Program-made: the position numbers and the translations under genes | Shown here: piece after piece, positions 31,949-40,103 of the stretch | How positions within the stretch are numbered: position 1 is the first letter of the stretch | Layout of the letters: each line of letters opens with the position of its first letter | Assembly: GCF_002934545.1 (NCBI RefSeq) | Contig: NZ_PTJA01000003.1 | Location: 186,001 to 250,000 of the forward strand | Length of the DNA: 64,000 nucleotides | Source of the DNA: Lacrimispora xylanisolvens | GTDB taxonomy: Bacteria; Bacillota; Clostridia; Lachnospirales; Lachnospiraceae | Reading direction: 5' to 3' | The notes under the pieces: model-generated | Seen by the model: only the letters and a program-made list of their open reading frames with translations | What the model was told of the DNA's origin: nothing | Databases searched by the model: none

Positions 31949-33604
31949 TTAAAAAAAATGATGCATGTCTATTCTGCCATATCCCCATATGTTATTTGGA
32001 TAGAAGTAAGCGTTATCACGTCTTGCGCAGCGTATGATCATACGGTTTGCCTTCACCCCGGTGATCGGAGTATGGTTCCCTCTGACAAATCCCCATTCCA
32101 TTATCATTGCAGCAGCACCAGCGGCATGAGCGGCTGCAGCGCCGGTGCCAGTAAGCGTACCGTACCGGTTTTCCGGAAGAGCGCAGGGAATTTTAAAACC
32201 AGGAGCAGAAACATCCGGAACAATCTCGCCAAACCGGGAGAAACCTCTGCCGGATTCTTCCAGAAAACAGTTGTCAAGTTGATTATAAGCCGCTACTGTC
32301 AGGGGAACACGTGCATCACCTGGGGCAGTAATGGTGGTATTTGGATCTGATTGATAAAAACAGGTATCAGTAGTAATAAGGTTTCCCGAGGGGAGCCAGC
32401 AATGAAAGGAAAAGGGCTCATTCCCTTCGCTTTTAACCCTGCAGTGCCAGATGCCGGGTAAGGGATTGTTGAAACGTACCAGAATCATCTGATCTCCTGT
32501 AGAGCCCTCCAGAATAATATTATTGATTAAGACAGAACTCTGTCCCTGCAACAGATTGAAGGTCTGACAGGTATTAATGGAAGTATAGTGACTGCTCACT
32601 ATTTCACAATCGGGAGAGTAAAGTTCAAGAGTGATCCGCCCAGCTGGAAATGGCCAGATTTCCATGGAGAACATTCGGTCCTCTGTCCCTACTTTTAAAT
32701 CAAAGCTGCTGTAATAGGGCGGAGTATGAGAATAACAATAATAATGCCGCTTAAGGGCTGCTTCATTGCCTGCTGCAATGACAGTACCAATACGTGGCTG
32801 TCTGGTCAGCTGATCTAAATAGGAACTAAGAGGTCCACGGCCATCATGTCCCCCCTGACTGCTGCCCATGCAGATACAAAGAATCAGAGGCCGGTTTAAC
32901 TGTTCCGCCACACCCAGAAGATATTGGATACCAAGCATAATATCAGATTCCTGATAACACAGGGAGTCTTTCGGAATAAAATAAATCTGCTTTAAATTAT
33001 CTTTTGCTTCTTTTAGTTTTACAACAGCCAGCTTACTCTGTGGAACAATTCCCATAAAAGAATTTTCCTCATTATGGCTTCCTGATATGATACTGGAAAT
33101 GGCAGTTCCGTGTCCGATTGTATCAACTTCAGGGACAATATTGAATGGAAGAGGAGATCTTAAAGCAGTATTAATATGATTCTTTGTATATTCAGAGCCA
33201 AACGCAAAACCGGACGGAGGCTTGCCGGTCTGATCAGTCTGGTCCCAGATTGAAAGTATTCGGGTTGTTCCATCGTGATTTTGAAAAGCAGGGTGGGAAT
33301 AATCAATGCCTGTATCTATGATACCAATTACAATTCCAAGCCCCATATAATTAGAAAGAAGCTGGTCAGCAAGGGCGGCATAGTCGGGAGGATCCGTGGA
33401 TATGTTGGAGGTCAGTGTAAAAACAGAAGGAAAATTTTCGTATGGATGTAAGCCTAAATCGCAGGCCTGCATGTTTTTTTTTGCCAGATGAAGCAGAGAA
33501 TAGTCACTGTTTAATTTTGTGACATTTTCTGAAAAGTCATTAGAAGGGATCAGGGTGTTGCTGATGATAAAGTCATAATAATCATTATCCAGTATTTTGT
33601 TCAT
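31949..33604 (-). CDS. Csp-like subtilase with catalytic Ser replaced by Gly (likely pseudoprotease)
   Basis: A 551-residue protein of the S8 subtilase family, closest in style to clostridial spore-germination Csp proteins (short prodomain, long insertion between His and Ser, no signal peptide). The Asp motif is GIIDTGIDYSHP (about 98), the His motif DTIGHGTAISSIISG, and the oxyanion Asn is in IAAGNEA. The Ser motif, normally GTS-AAAAH, reads LTGTGAAAAHAAG; the DNA codon is GGC, so the nucleophile is absent. Two Csp members in Clostridioides difficile are also inactive pseudoproteases. Predicted role: germination signalling or a regulatory partner, not proteolysis. No partner Csp gene is adjacent. 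Confidence 0.85.
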   Translation of the reverse strand: MNKILDNDYYDFIISNTLIPSNDFSENVTKLNSDYSLLHLAKKNMQACDLGLHPYENFPSVFTLTSNISTDPPDYAALADQLLSNYMGLGIVIGIIDTGIDYSHPAFQNHDGTTRILSIWDQTDQTGKPPSGFAFGSEYTKNHINTALRSPLPFNIVPEVDTIGHGTAISSIISGSHNEENSFMGIVPQSKLAVVKLKEAKDNLKQIYFIPKDSLCYQESDIMLGIQYLLGVAEQLNRPLILCICMGSSQGGHDGRGPLSSYLDQLTRQPRIGTVIAAGNEAALKRHYYCYSHTPPYYSSFDLKVGTEDRMFSMEIWPFPAGRITLELYSPDCEIVSSHYTSINTCQTFNLLQGQSSVLINNIILEGSTGDQMILVRFNNPLPGIWHCRVKSEGNEPFSFHCWLPSGNLITTDTCFYQSDPNTTITAPGDARVPLTVAAYNQLDNCFLEESGRGFSRFGEIVPDVSAPGFKIPCALPENRYGTLTGTGAAAAHAAGAAAMIMEWGFVRGNHTPITGVKANRMIIRCARRDNAYFYPNNIWGYGRIDMHHFF

Positions 33605-33708
33605 GACAAGCCTGCCTTTCTATATACAGTATATAACCATTTTATGCCAATGGAGGAACCAAATACCAAACAAATGACGGAATACAGGAAAAAACAAAAA
33701 AACGCCCA

Positions 33709-33736
33709 TTGACAATTAGTCAGTACTGAGTATAAT
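33709..33736 (+). promoter_or_regulatory. Promoter of the second PadR-methyltransferase operon
   Basis: Perfect TTGACA (33709-33714) and perfect TATAAT (33731-33736), 16-base spacer, with an operator-like repeat within the spacer and another downstream. Confidence 0.8.
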
Positions 33737-33764
33737 GAGAATTATAAATAGTCAGTACTGACTA
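33716..33764. promoter_or_regulatory. Two PadR operator candidates TAGTCAGTACTGACTA
   Basis: The perfect 16-bp palindrome TAGTCAGTACTGACTA is at 33749-33764. A near copy (TAGTCAGTACTGAGTA, one mismatch) starting at about 33717 fills the -35/-10 spacer and enters the -10 box. Two sites flanking the -10 suggest tight autorepression by the PadR at 33782. Confidence 0.7.
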
Positions 33765-33781
33765 AAAAGGAGCAGATTCTT

Positions 33782-34345
33782 ATGATACCATTGTATATAC
33801 TTGGAATATTACTACGCTTTGGACCACAGCACGGCTACCAGATTAAAAAAATTATGGAAGAGCAGCTGGAGGATTTTACTAAGATCAAATTACCTAATGT
33901 GTATTACCATCTTGAGAAGATGGAAGCTTCCGGCATTTTAACAGCCCTCAGAGATAAGCAAAGTGCCAGACCTGAAAAGACTGTTTACTTTGTGGGAGAG
34001 AGTGGGGCAGAAAAATTTAAGGAGCTGCTAAGGCAGACTCTGAATATGAATTACCGTCCGGTTTTTGATGCTGATGCTGCATTCTATTTTTCTGAATATC
34101 TGACTGCATCTGACTTTTTACAGAGTCTGACTCTTCATATCAGGAAGCTGGAACAGGTAATAAAGAGAATTGAAGATCACAGAACGGAGATGGAAAAAGT
34201 AATACCGGAAGAAATGAAGATTTATGCTGATATTATATTTAATCACCATCTGATGCATTACAAGGCTGAGCTGAGCTGGGCCGAAGAATCCATCGATGCG
34301 ATTGGGAAGAAAGGAGCAGGTTATGACAGCAGCAAGAATAATTGA
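33782..34345 (+). CDS. PadR family transcriptional regulator (vinculin-like C-terminus)
   Basis: A 187-residue protein with a winged helix (residues 1-85: IPLYILGILLRFGPQHGYQI, IKLPNVYYHLEKMEASGIL). A helical C-terminal domain (about 95-180) follows. ATG 33782 follows AAAAAGGAGCAG. Its coding end overlaps the methyltransferase start by 23 bases. Predicted to repress its own operon. Confidence 0.9.
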   Translation: MIPLYILGILLRFGPQHGYQIKKIMEEQLEDFTKIKLPNVYYHLEKMEASGILTALRDKQSARPEKTVYFVGESGAEKFKELLRQTLNMNYRPVFDADAAFYFSEYLTASDFLQSLTLHIRKLEQVIKRIEDHRTEMEKVIPEEMKIYADIIFNHHLMHYKAELSWAEESIDAIGKKGAGYDSSKNN

Positions 34346-34976
34346 AACCAATGAGGGAATTCAGAGTGAAGTGACAGCAGAGATATTCGATGAGTTTGCA
34401 AAGGGTATGAGGGATAAGGGCTGGAATGGAGTTGCTGAGATGATGGCTTCCGGGATCAATGGGGGAGATATACTGGAAATAGGCCCTGGCCCTGGTTACG
34501 TTGGCCTGGAGCTGGCGAAACAGGTAAATCCCAGATCATTTACTGGCTGTGAGATCAGCCCTGCCATGATTCGTATTGCAGAGAAAAATGCCAGGGAATA
34601 TGGAATTCCAGCTCGTTATGTACAGGGCAATGGAATGAATATGCCTTTTGAGGATGACACATTTGATGGTGTGGTATCCAATGGATCTCTCCATGAGTGG
34701 GAAAATCCAGTTCAGGTATTTAACGAGATTTACCGGGTTCTGCGCATGGGAGGAAGATATTGTATCACAGATATGAGACGGGATATTGGTTTTTTAAAAA
34801 AATATATGATATATTTCAGTACAAAGCCCAAAGAGATAAGACCTGGATTTCTTTCTTCGCTGTATGCATCTTATACTCAGGAAGAGATGCAGAAACTTCT
34901 TAACAGCAGCAGGCTTAAAGGGGGAGTAGTGGTAAAGGATTTTATGGGACTAAGTATAACCGGTGAGAAACACTAG
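34323..34976 (+). CDS. Class I SAM-dependent methyltransferase (UbiE-like)
   Basis: A 217-residue Rossmann methyltransferase with motif I DILEIGPGPGYVGLELA, TGCEISPAM, and DGVVSNGSLHEWENPVQVF then LRMGGRYCITDMRRD. ATG 34323 with AAAGGAGCAGG upstream; it lies within the end of the PadR frame. The PadR-methyltransferase pair suggests a small-molecule modification or detoxification response. Substrate unknown. Confidence 0.85.
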   Translation: MTAARIIETNEGIQSEVTAEIFDEFAKGMRDKGWNGVAEMMASGINGGDILEIGPGPGYVGLELAKQVNPRSFTGCEISPAMIRIAEKNAREYGIPARYVQGNGMNMPFEDDTFDGVVSNGSLHEWENPVQVFNEIYRVLRMGGRYCITDMRRDIGFLKKYMIYFSTKPKEIRPGFLSSLYASYTQEEMQKLLNSSRLKGGVVVKDFMGLSITGEKH

Positions 34977-35014
34977 CCGGTTCCTTTTGAACTAATTATT
35001 TTTCAATAAAAATG

Positions 35015-35043
35015 TTGACAAGAGAGAAAAAAAAGATTATATT
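35015..35043 (+). promoter_or_regulatory. Promoter of the TetR/zinc-ribbon/CMD operon
   Basis: Perfect TTGACA (35015-35020) and TATATT (35038-35043), 17-base spacer. Confidence 0.75.
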
Positions 35044-35058
35044 GAGTATACACTCAAT
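35041..35058. promoter_or_regulatory. TetR operator candidate ATTGAGT-ATAC-ACTCAAT
   Basis: Inverted repeat with 7-bp arms overlapping the -10 box. The TetR gene begins 19 bases further on, so autoregulation is the simplest reading. Confidence 0.65.
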
Positions 35059-35076
35059 GAGTTGGTGGTCATTAAT

Positions 35077-35658
35077 ATGAAATCAAAAAGACAGATACAA
35101 AAAGAAAGTACCAGGCAGAAAATTATTGATACTGCATACCGGATCTATTCAGTGGAAGGTTTCTCCGCTTCAACAGCCAGAATTGCCAAAGAGGCTGGGG
35201 TCTCACATGGAACTGTTTTTGCCCATTTCCAGTCCCTGAATGAATTGCTGGAGTGCATCATTGGTGAGTTTCAGATCAGCCTTGCCGCTGAATTTCACAA
35301 TATGGGAGAATCCAGTGCCAGTGTCAGTGACTTTCTTGATGCACATTTAAAGATTCTCATGGATCATGAGGAGTTTTATCTGCGCCTGATTACGGAGAGA
35401 AGCCTTTTGCCAGAAGAGGTACAGTATGTGTATGCGGATCATCAATCCACAATCGCCCATCATTTTAATCTCCTATTATCGAGAGAAATTAAGAATGGAA
35501 TTGTAAAAGAGGTTCCTGTCCATATGCTTTTTAATACCTGGCTTGGCATGATCCATTATTATTTATGGAACAAGGATTTCTTTTCCCCGGATGAACCAGT
35601 TTTAGCCCGCTATGCAGGAGACTTGAAGCACACATTTTTAAGTCTGATTACGAAGTAG
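35077..35658 (+). CDS. TetR family transcriptional regulator
   Basis: A 193-residue protein with the N-terminal TetR helix-turn-helix (residues 8-55: TRQKIIDTAYRIYSVEGFS, TARIAKEAGVSHGTVFAHF). A variable ligand domain follows. ATG 35077 with GGTGG eight bases before; in-frame TTG at 35062 is less likely. Short zinc-ribbon and CMD genes follow with small gaps, so these three form one operon. Confidence 0.9.
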   Translation: MKSKRQIQKESTRQKIIDTAYRIYSVEGFSASTARIAKEAGVSHGTVFAHFQSLNELLECIIGEFQISLAAEFHNMGESSASVSDFLDAHLKILMDHEEFYLRLITERSLLPEEVQYVYADHQSTIAHHFNLLLSREIKNGIVKEVPVHMLFNTWLGMIHYYLWNKDFFSPDEPVLARYAGDLKHTFLSLITK

Positions 35659-35672
35659 AAAAGGAGAGCAAT

Positions 35673-35924
35673 ATGAAGGTATGTATCGCCTGCGGTATGC
35701 CTATGGAAAAGAAATCGGATTTTCCACAGGGCGACGAGCAGAAAGAATACTGTGTTTATTGTGCCAGACCTGACGGAACCATGCGGTCTTTTGAAGAGGC
35801 AAAAGCCGGTATGACAACGTTTATTATGGAAACACAGGGGTTTGATGAATCAGCAGCAGAGAAAATTGCAGTGAGCAGTATGAAGAAACTGCCCGCCTGG
35901 AAGGATGAGTTTTCTAAAGAATAA
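35673..35924 (+). CDS. Zinc-ribbon domain protein
   Basis: An 83-residue protein with two Cys pairs, CIACGMPM (residues 4-7) and YCVYCARPDG (about 27-30), like the putative zinc-ribbon (zf-ribbon_2) family. A helical tail follows. ATG 35673 behind AAAGGAGAG, 14 bases after TetR. Probably a small metal-binding accessory; function unknown. Confidence 0.8.
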   Translation: MKVCIACGMPMEKKSDFPQGDEQKEYCVYCARPDGTMRSFEEAKAGMTTFIMETQGFDESAAEKIAVSSMKKLPAWKDEFSKE

Positions 35925-35956
35925 ACAGAGTCACATAGAAAGAGAGGAGTAAACGT

Positions 35957-36265
35957 ATGCAGGTAAGCAATGCATTTTCAGTATTTGCACAGGAAGTACC
36001 GGAGGTTCAGACCCCATGGATGGAGATGATCCACAAGCTGGATTCAGTAAGCAGCCTTGATAAAAAGACAGAGGAACTTGCATATATAGCCGTTATGGCT
36101 GTTATGCGGCTGGAGAGTGGTCTGCCTTTCCATGTTCAGATGGCAAAAGCCCATGGAGCCACAAGAGAGGAAATAATCAGCAGCATTCTGGTGGGGCTGC
36201 CTGCAGCGGGTAATGTAGTAATTCAGGCGCTGCCCGTTGCACTGGAAGCTTATGATAAAGAATAA
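35957..36265 (+). CDS. Carboxymuconolactone decarboxylase-like protein lacking the Cys pair
   Basis: A 102-residue AhpD/CMD-like protein. The helical core EELAYIAVMAVMRLESGLPFHVQMAKAHGATREEIISSI follows the family pattern, but where peroxidase-type members carry CxxC before the His it has SGLPFH, so there is no redox disulfide. The conserved His is kept. RBS AGAGAGGAG before ATG 35957. Last gene of the TetR operon, with a terminator after it. Confidence 0.82.
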   Translation: MQVSNAFSVFAQEVPEVQTPWMEMIHKLDSVSSLDKKTEELAYIAVMAVMRLESGLPFHVQMAKAHGATREEIISSILVGLPAAGNVVIQALPVALEAYDKE

Positions 36266-36274
36266 AGGTTGGAA

Positions 36275-36315
36275 AAGAGAAGGGAGAAAGCCGTGATTTC
36301 GGCTTTCTCCCTCTT
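36275..36315. terminator. Terminator between the CMD and GH94 genes
   Basis: Arms AAGAGAAGGGAGAAAGCCG (36275-36293) and CGGCTTTCTCCCTCTT (36300-36315), between convergent operons; probably used in both directions. Confidence 0.85.
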
Positions 36316-36317
36316 GC

Positions 36318-38753
36318 TTATTCCAGTGTAAGATCTACACGATATTCTGTTTTTCCAGCCTGGAATGGGATCTCATTCCCCTCAATGGCAGAACCATCTA
36401 CCAGGAAGGAAGAAATGTTATTGCCTGTTTCCCCTTTTCTTACTACATGAATGTGATAGGTAGCCCCCCTGAATTTACGGATCGCAGAAAATTCTCCGAT
36501 TGAATCCGGAAGACAAGGGTTAACAATCAGCCCATGGAAGCCGGGACGTATTCCCAGGATGTGCTGGGAGATGCAGACAAAGGTCCAGGCAGCTGTGCCA
36601 GTCAGCCAGCTGTTCTTTGCTTCACCGAAATTAGCAGCATCCTTACCGGCGATCATCTGGGAATAGCAGTAAGGCTCTGTTTTATGGATCTCACTGATTT
36701 CCTCAGTATAAGCTGGAGCTGTTTTCCGGTATACTTCAAATGCACGGTTTCCTCTGCCAATCATGGTTTCTGCAATGGAAATCCACGGGTTATTGTGGCA
36801 GAATATGCCGGCATTTTCTTTATATCCTGGCGGATAGGAAGAAATTTCACCCAGCTCCTTATGGTATGTCTGATATGCCGGCTGATGCAGAACGATTCCA
36901 TAGGTGGTATCAAGTCTTTCCTGTACACTGTCGAGAGCCTTCTTAGCCAGTCCTTCTTCAATTCCGATACCGCCCATTACGCAGAATCCCTGAGGTTCAA
37001 TAAAGATCTGTCCCTCTCTGCACTCTTTAGAGCCGACTTTATTGCCAGCAGCATCGTAGGCTCTCAGGAACCATTCTCCATCCCAGCCGGATTTAAGGAC
37101 TGCGTCATAAACCGCTTTTACAGAAGTCTCTGCTTCAATGGCTTCTTCTTCCAATCCCGTCATACGGCAGATTTCTGCGTATTCTTTTCCATACTTTACA
37201 TACATTCCTGCAATCATCAGAGATTCCGCAACAGGTCCTTCAGACGGTCCGGTGGTCTGAAATGATTCTCCTGGCTCTGTTGAGAAGCAGTTTAAATTCA
37301 GACAGTCATTCCAGTCTGCACGGCCGATAAGCGGAAGCCCATGAGGTCCTAAATGGGATTTTGTAAATCCGAAGGAACGTCTTAAATGTTCCATTAAAGT
37401 CTGGCTTCTGTCAGCATCATTATCGAAAGGAACATTTTCTTTTAGAATATCCCAGTCGCCGGTTTCCCGTATGTATGCACTGACACCTGCGATAAGCCAG
37501 AGAGGATCGTCATTAAAACCGCTTCCAATGTCCATGTTTCCTCTTTTAGTAAGAGGCTGATACTGGTGATAAGCACTTCCGTCTTCAAACTGGGTAGAGG
37601 CAATATCAATGATGCGTTCTCTCGCCCGTTGGGGTATCATGTGCACGAAACCGAGTAAATCCTGGCAGGAATCCCGAAATCCCATCCCTCTTCCTGTTCC
37701 GGACTCGTAATAGGAGGCAGAACGGGACATGTTAAAGGTAACCATACATTGATACTGGTTCCAGATGTTAACCATGCGGGCTGTTTTTTCCTCATTCAGC
37801 GTTACGCTGTAGGTGGATAGAAGATCTGTCCAATACTGTTTCAGCTTTTCCAGCGCAGCTTCAATATCAGCAGCAGTGCGGTATTTTTTCAGCACAGCGT
37901 CAGATGGTGCTTTGTTAATCACATCTGGTGCACTCCATTTTAAATCAGGTTCATTCTCGGCATAACCAAGAACAAAAACAAAGGTTTTCTCCTCTCCGGG
38001 CTCTAAATGGAGTGTGATCCGGTGAGAACCGATGGGAGACCAGCCGCTTGCCATGGAATTACCGGAAGTATTTTTTTCTACCATAGCAGGGTTCTGATTG
38101 GAGCCATAGACACCTACAAAGGTATTCCGGTCAGTATCAAATCCCTGGATCTGAGAATTGACGGAATAATAGGCATAATGATTTCGTCTTTCTCTGTATT
38201 CCGTTTTATGGTAAATAACAGAACCTTCTACCTCAACTTCACCGGTACTGAAATTCCGCTGAAAATTGGTCATATCATCCATGGCATTCCACAGACAAAA
38301 TTCCACATAAGAATACAGGGTAAAATCTTTGGATGCAGTGCTTTCGTTCTTTAATGTTACCTGGTTGATCTCGCAGGAGTCTCCCAGTGGTACAAAGGAT
38401 GTCACATTGGCTTTTAAACCATTCTTCTTTCCAGTGAAACGGGTCACTCCAAGTCCATGACGGCATTCATAAAAATCCAACGGAGTCTTTGCAGGCTGCC
38501 AGCCCGGATTCCAAATAGTGCCGTTTTCATTAATGTAGTAGTAGTGTCCGTTGCTGTCCAGAGGAACATTATTGTAACGGTACCTTGTGAGCCGGAGCAT
38601 CTTGGCATCTTTATAGAAGCTGTATCCCCCTCCGGTATTGGAAACCAGCGAAAAGAAATTCTCGCTTCCCAGATAATTGATCCACGGCAGAGGAGTATCT
38701 GGAGAAGTAATTACATATTCTTTGTCCTGGTCATTAAAATATCCATATTTCAT
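36318..38753 (-). CDS. cbpA: Cellobiose phosphorylase (GH94)
   Basis: An 811-residue protein, the usual length of GH94 cellobiose phosphorylase. The start [15 protein letters not shown] and then [20 protein letters not shown] closely follow the clostridial cellobiose phosphorylases. The catalytic Asp lies in [15 protein letters not shown] (about residue 485). The N-terminal beta-sandwich is followed by an (alpha/alpha)6 barrel. It cleaves cellobiose with phosphate to glucose 1-phosphate and glucose, saving ATP. ATG 38753 has AAGGAG about ten bases upstream; an upstream in-frame start (38786) has none. Divergent from the LacI-type regulator. A related beta-glucan phosphorylase specificity cannot be excluded. 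Confidence 0.92.
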   Translation of the reverse strand: MKYGYFNDQDKEYVITSPDTPLPWINYLGSENFFSLVSNTGGGYSFYKDAKMLRLTRYRYNNVPLDSNGHYYYINENGTIWNPGWQPAKTPLDFYECRHGLGVTRFTGKKNGLKANVTSFVPLGDSCEINQVTLKNESTASKDFTLYSYVEFCLWNAMDDMTNFQRNFSTGEVEVEGSVIYHKTEYRERRNHYAYYSVNSQIQGFDTDRNTFVGVYGSNQNPAMVEKNTSGNSMASGWSPIGSHRITLHLEPGEEKTFVFVLGYAENEPDLKWSAPDVINKAPSDAVLKKYRTAADIEAALEKLKQYWTDLLSTYSVTLNEEKTARMVNIWNQYQCMVTFNMSRSASYYESGTGRGMGFRDSCQDLLGFVHMIPQRARERIIDIASTQFEDGSAYHQYQPLTKRGNMDIGSGFNDDPLWLIAGVSAYIRETGDWDILKENVPFDNDADRSQTLMEHLRRSFGFTKSHLGPHGLPLIGRADWNDCLNLNCFSTEPGESFQTTGPSEGPVAESLMIAGMYVKYGKEYAEICRMTGLEEEAIEAETSVKAVYDAVLKSGWDGEWFLRAYDAAGNKVGSKECREGQIFIEPQGFCVMGGIGIEEGLAKKALDSVQERLDTTYGIVLHQPAYQTYHKELGEISSYPPGYKENAGIFCHNNPWISIAETMIGRGNRAFEVYRKTAPAYTEEISEIHKTEPYCYSQMIAGKDAANFGEAKNSWLTGTAAWTFVCISQHILGIRPGFHGLIVNPCLPDSIGEFSAIRKFRGATYHIHVVRKGETGNNISSFLVDGSAIEGNEIPFQAGKTEYRVDLTLE

Positions 38754-39055
38754 AGTTGAATAACTCCTTCCTGTTGGATGACCCAAATCCCTAAAAACGA
38801 CATTTTTCGAAAACGATTAAGAAAGATATTAGGGAGTTATACGGTCATAATAACGCGGGTTGAGAAAAAAAACAAGAGGAATCTTTGAAATTATAAGAGA
38901 AAAAATATATCAGCCTTTTTATTAATGTAAATATGCACAAAAACAGTGAATAAAAACTATTTAAACTAGACAAAAAAGAAAAAACATATTGATTTTTGTA
39001 AAAGAAAGGGGTATAGTGAAAATACGAAAACGATTAAGTTAAAAGGATGAGACAT
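38754..39055. promoter_or_regulatory. Divergent control region between cbpA and lacI-type gene
   Basis: A 302-base gene-free region. It holds two identical 14-base sites CGAAAACGATTAAG (38808-38821 and 39025-39038), which match the NAANCGNTTN core typical of LacI/GalR operators. A promoter toward the regulator is at 38989-39017. The rest is AT-rich with no other element seen. Confidence 0.65.
38989..39017 (+). promoter_or_regulatory. Promoter of the LacI-type regulator and ABC genes
   Basis: TTGATT (38989-38994) and TATAGT (39012-39017), 17-base spacer; a LacI-type site starts eight bases past the -10. Confidence 0.65.
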
Positions 39056-40075
39056 ATGATTTCTATGAAAGAACTGGCACAGCACTGCGGGGTTTCCGTT
39101 GCCACAGTGAGCAAGGCGCTTAATGATCAGAGCGACATCGGGGAGAGTACTAAAATAAGAGTTAAGCAGGCAGCGGAAAAGCTGGGGTATTTTCCCAATG
39201 CTGCAGCAAGGTCCTTAAAGACAAACAGAAGCTATAACATAGGGGTTCTGTTCGTTGATGAGGCTAACAGCGGTCTGACCCATGAATATTTTGCCGCGGT
39301 TCTTGAAGGGTTTAAGGTAGAGGCGGAAAAGCAGGGTTATGATATTACGTTTATTAATGGGCAGATAGGAAAAAAGAAAGTTTCCTATTATGAACACTGC
39401 AAATACAGAAATGTAGACGGAGTGGTGATTGCCTGTGTTAAATTTGACAACCCTGAAGTGGTTGAACTGTTAAACGGGGACATTCCTGTTGTAACAATCG
39501 ATCACATCAATGAAAACTGTTCTTCTGTATTGTCCGATAACGTAAAAGGCATTGAAAGTCTGATGGAATATGTTTACGAAAAAGGACATAGAAAGATTGC
39601 TTACATACACGGACAGGCGAGCACTACCGTTACAAAAGCCAGACTCACCAGCTTCTATCGATTTCTTGAAAGCCGGGAACTTTCAGTACCAGATGATTAT
39701 GTACTGGAAGCAGACTATCTGGATGTCAGCCAGGCTATGGCATGTACCAGTGAGTTGTTAGACAGAAAAGATCCACCAACCTGTATTCTATATCCGGATG
39801 ATACCGCACTGATCGGCGGACTGAATGAAATCCGGAGGAGGGATTTAAGGGTTCCAGATGATATCTCAATAGCCGGATATGACGGCAGCAGATTATCACA
39901 GATATTAAACCCAAGGCTTACTACCATTCGCCAGGATACATCAGCAATTGGTATGCAGGCCGCTAAAAAACTGATAAGCACGATCGATAAACCGAAGACG
40001 ACTTTCACGGAACAGATTATTGTGGAAGGCGAACTGATTACAGGGGAATCGGTTGGTAATGCTAATATTTCATGA
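39056..40075 (+). CDS. LacI/GalR family regulator of the cellobiose locus
   Basis: A 339-residue protein: LacI helix-turn-helix (residues 1-50: ISMKELAQHCGVSVATVSKAL, KIRVKQAAEKLGYFPN, hinge AARSLKTNRSYNIGVL) and a periplasmic-binding-like sugar domain (about 58-330). ATG 39056 is best spaced from AAAAGG; ATG 39047 is an alternative. Its operator candidates lie before cbpA and before itself, so it likely represses both until a beta-glucoside is present. Confidence 0.9.
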   Translation: MISMKELAQHCGVSVATVSKALNDQSDIGESTKIRVKQAAEKLGYFPNAAARSLKTNRSYNIGVLFVDEANSGLTHEYFAAVLEGFKVEAEKQGYDITFINGQIGKKKVSYYEHCKYRNVDGVVIACVKFDNPEVVELLNGDIPVVTIDHINENCSSVLSDNVKGIESLMEYVYEKGHRKIAYIHGQASTTVTKARLTSFYRFLESRELSVPDDYVLEADYLDVSQAMACTSELLDRKDPPTCILYPDDTALIGGLNEIRRRDLRVPDDISIAGYDGSRLSQILNPRLTTIRQDTSAIGMQAAKKLISTIDKPKTTFTEQIIVEGELITGESVGNANIS

Positions 40076-40103
40076 TAGTAATATCAGAAAAGGAGAGGGA
40101 AAT

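Noticed and set aside
31904-32350. A 148-residue plus-strand frame inside the Csp-like gene
   Set aside because: Lies antisense to the conserved subtilase C-terminus and just after a terminator.
36534-37265. A 243-residue frame opposite the GH94 gene
   Set aside because: Antisense to conserved phosphorylase sequence, no ribosome site, composition of a shadow frame.
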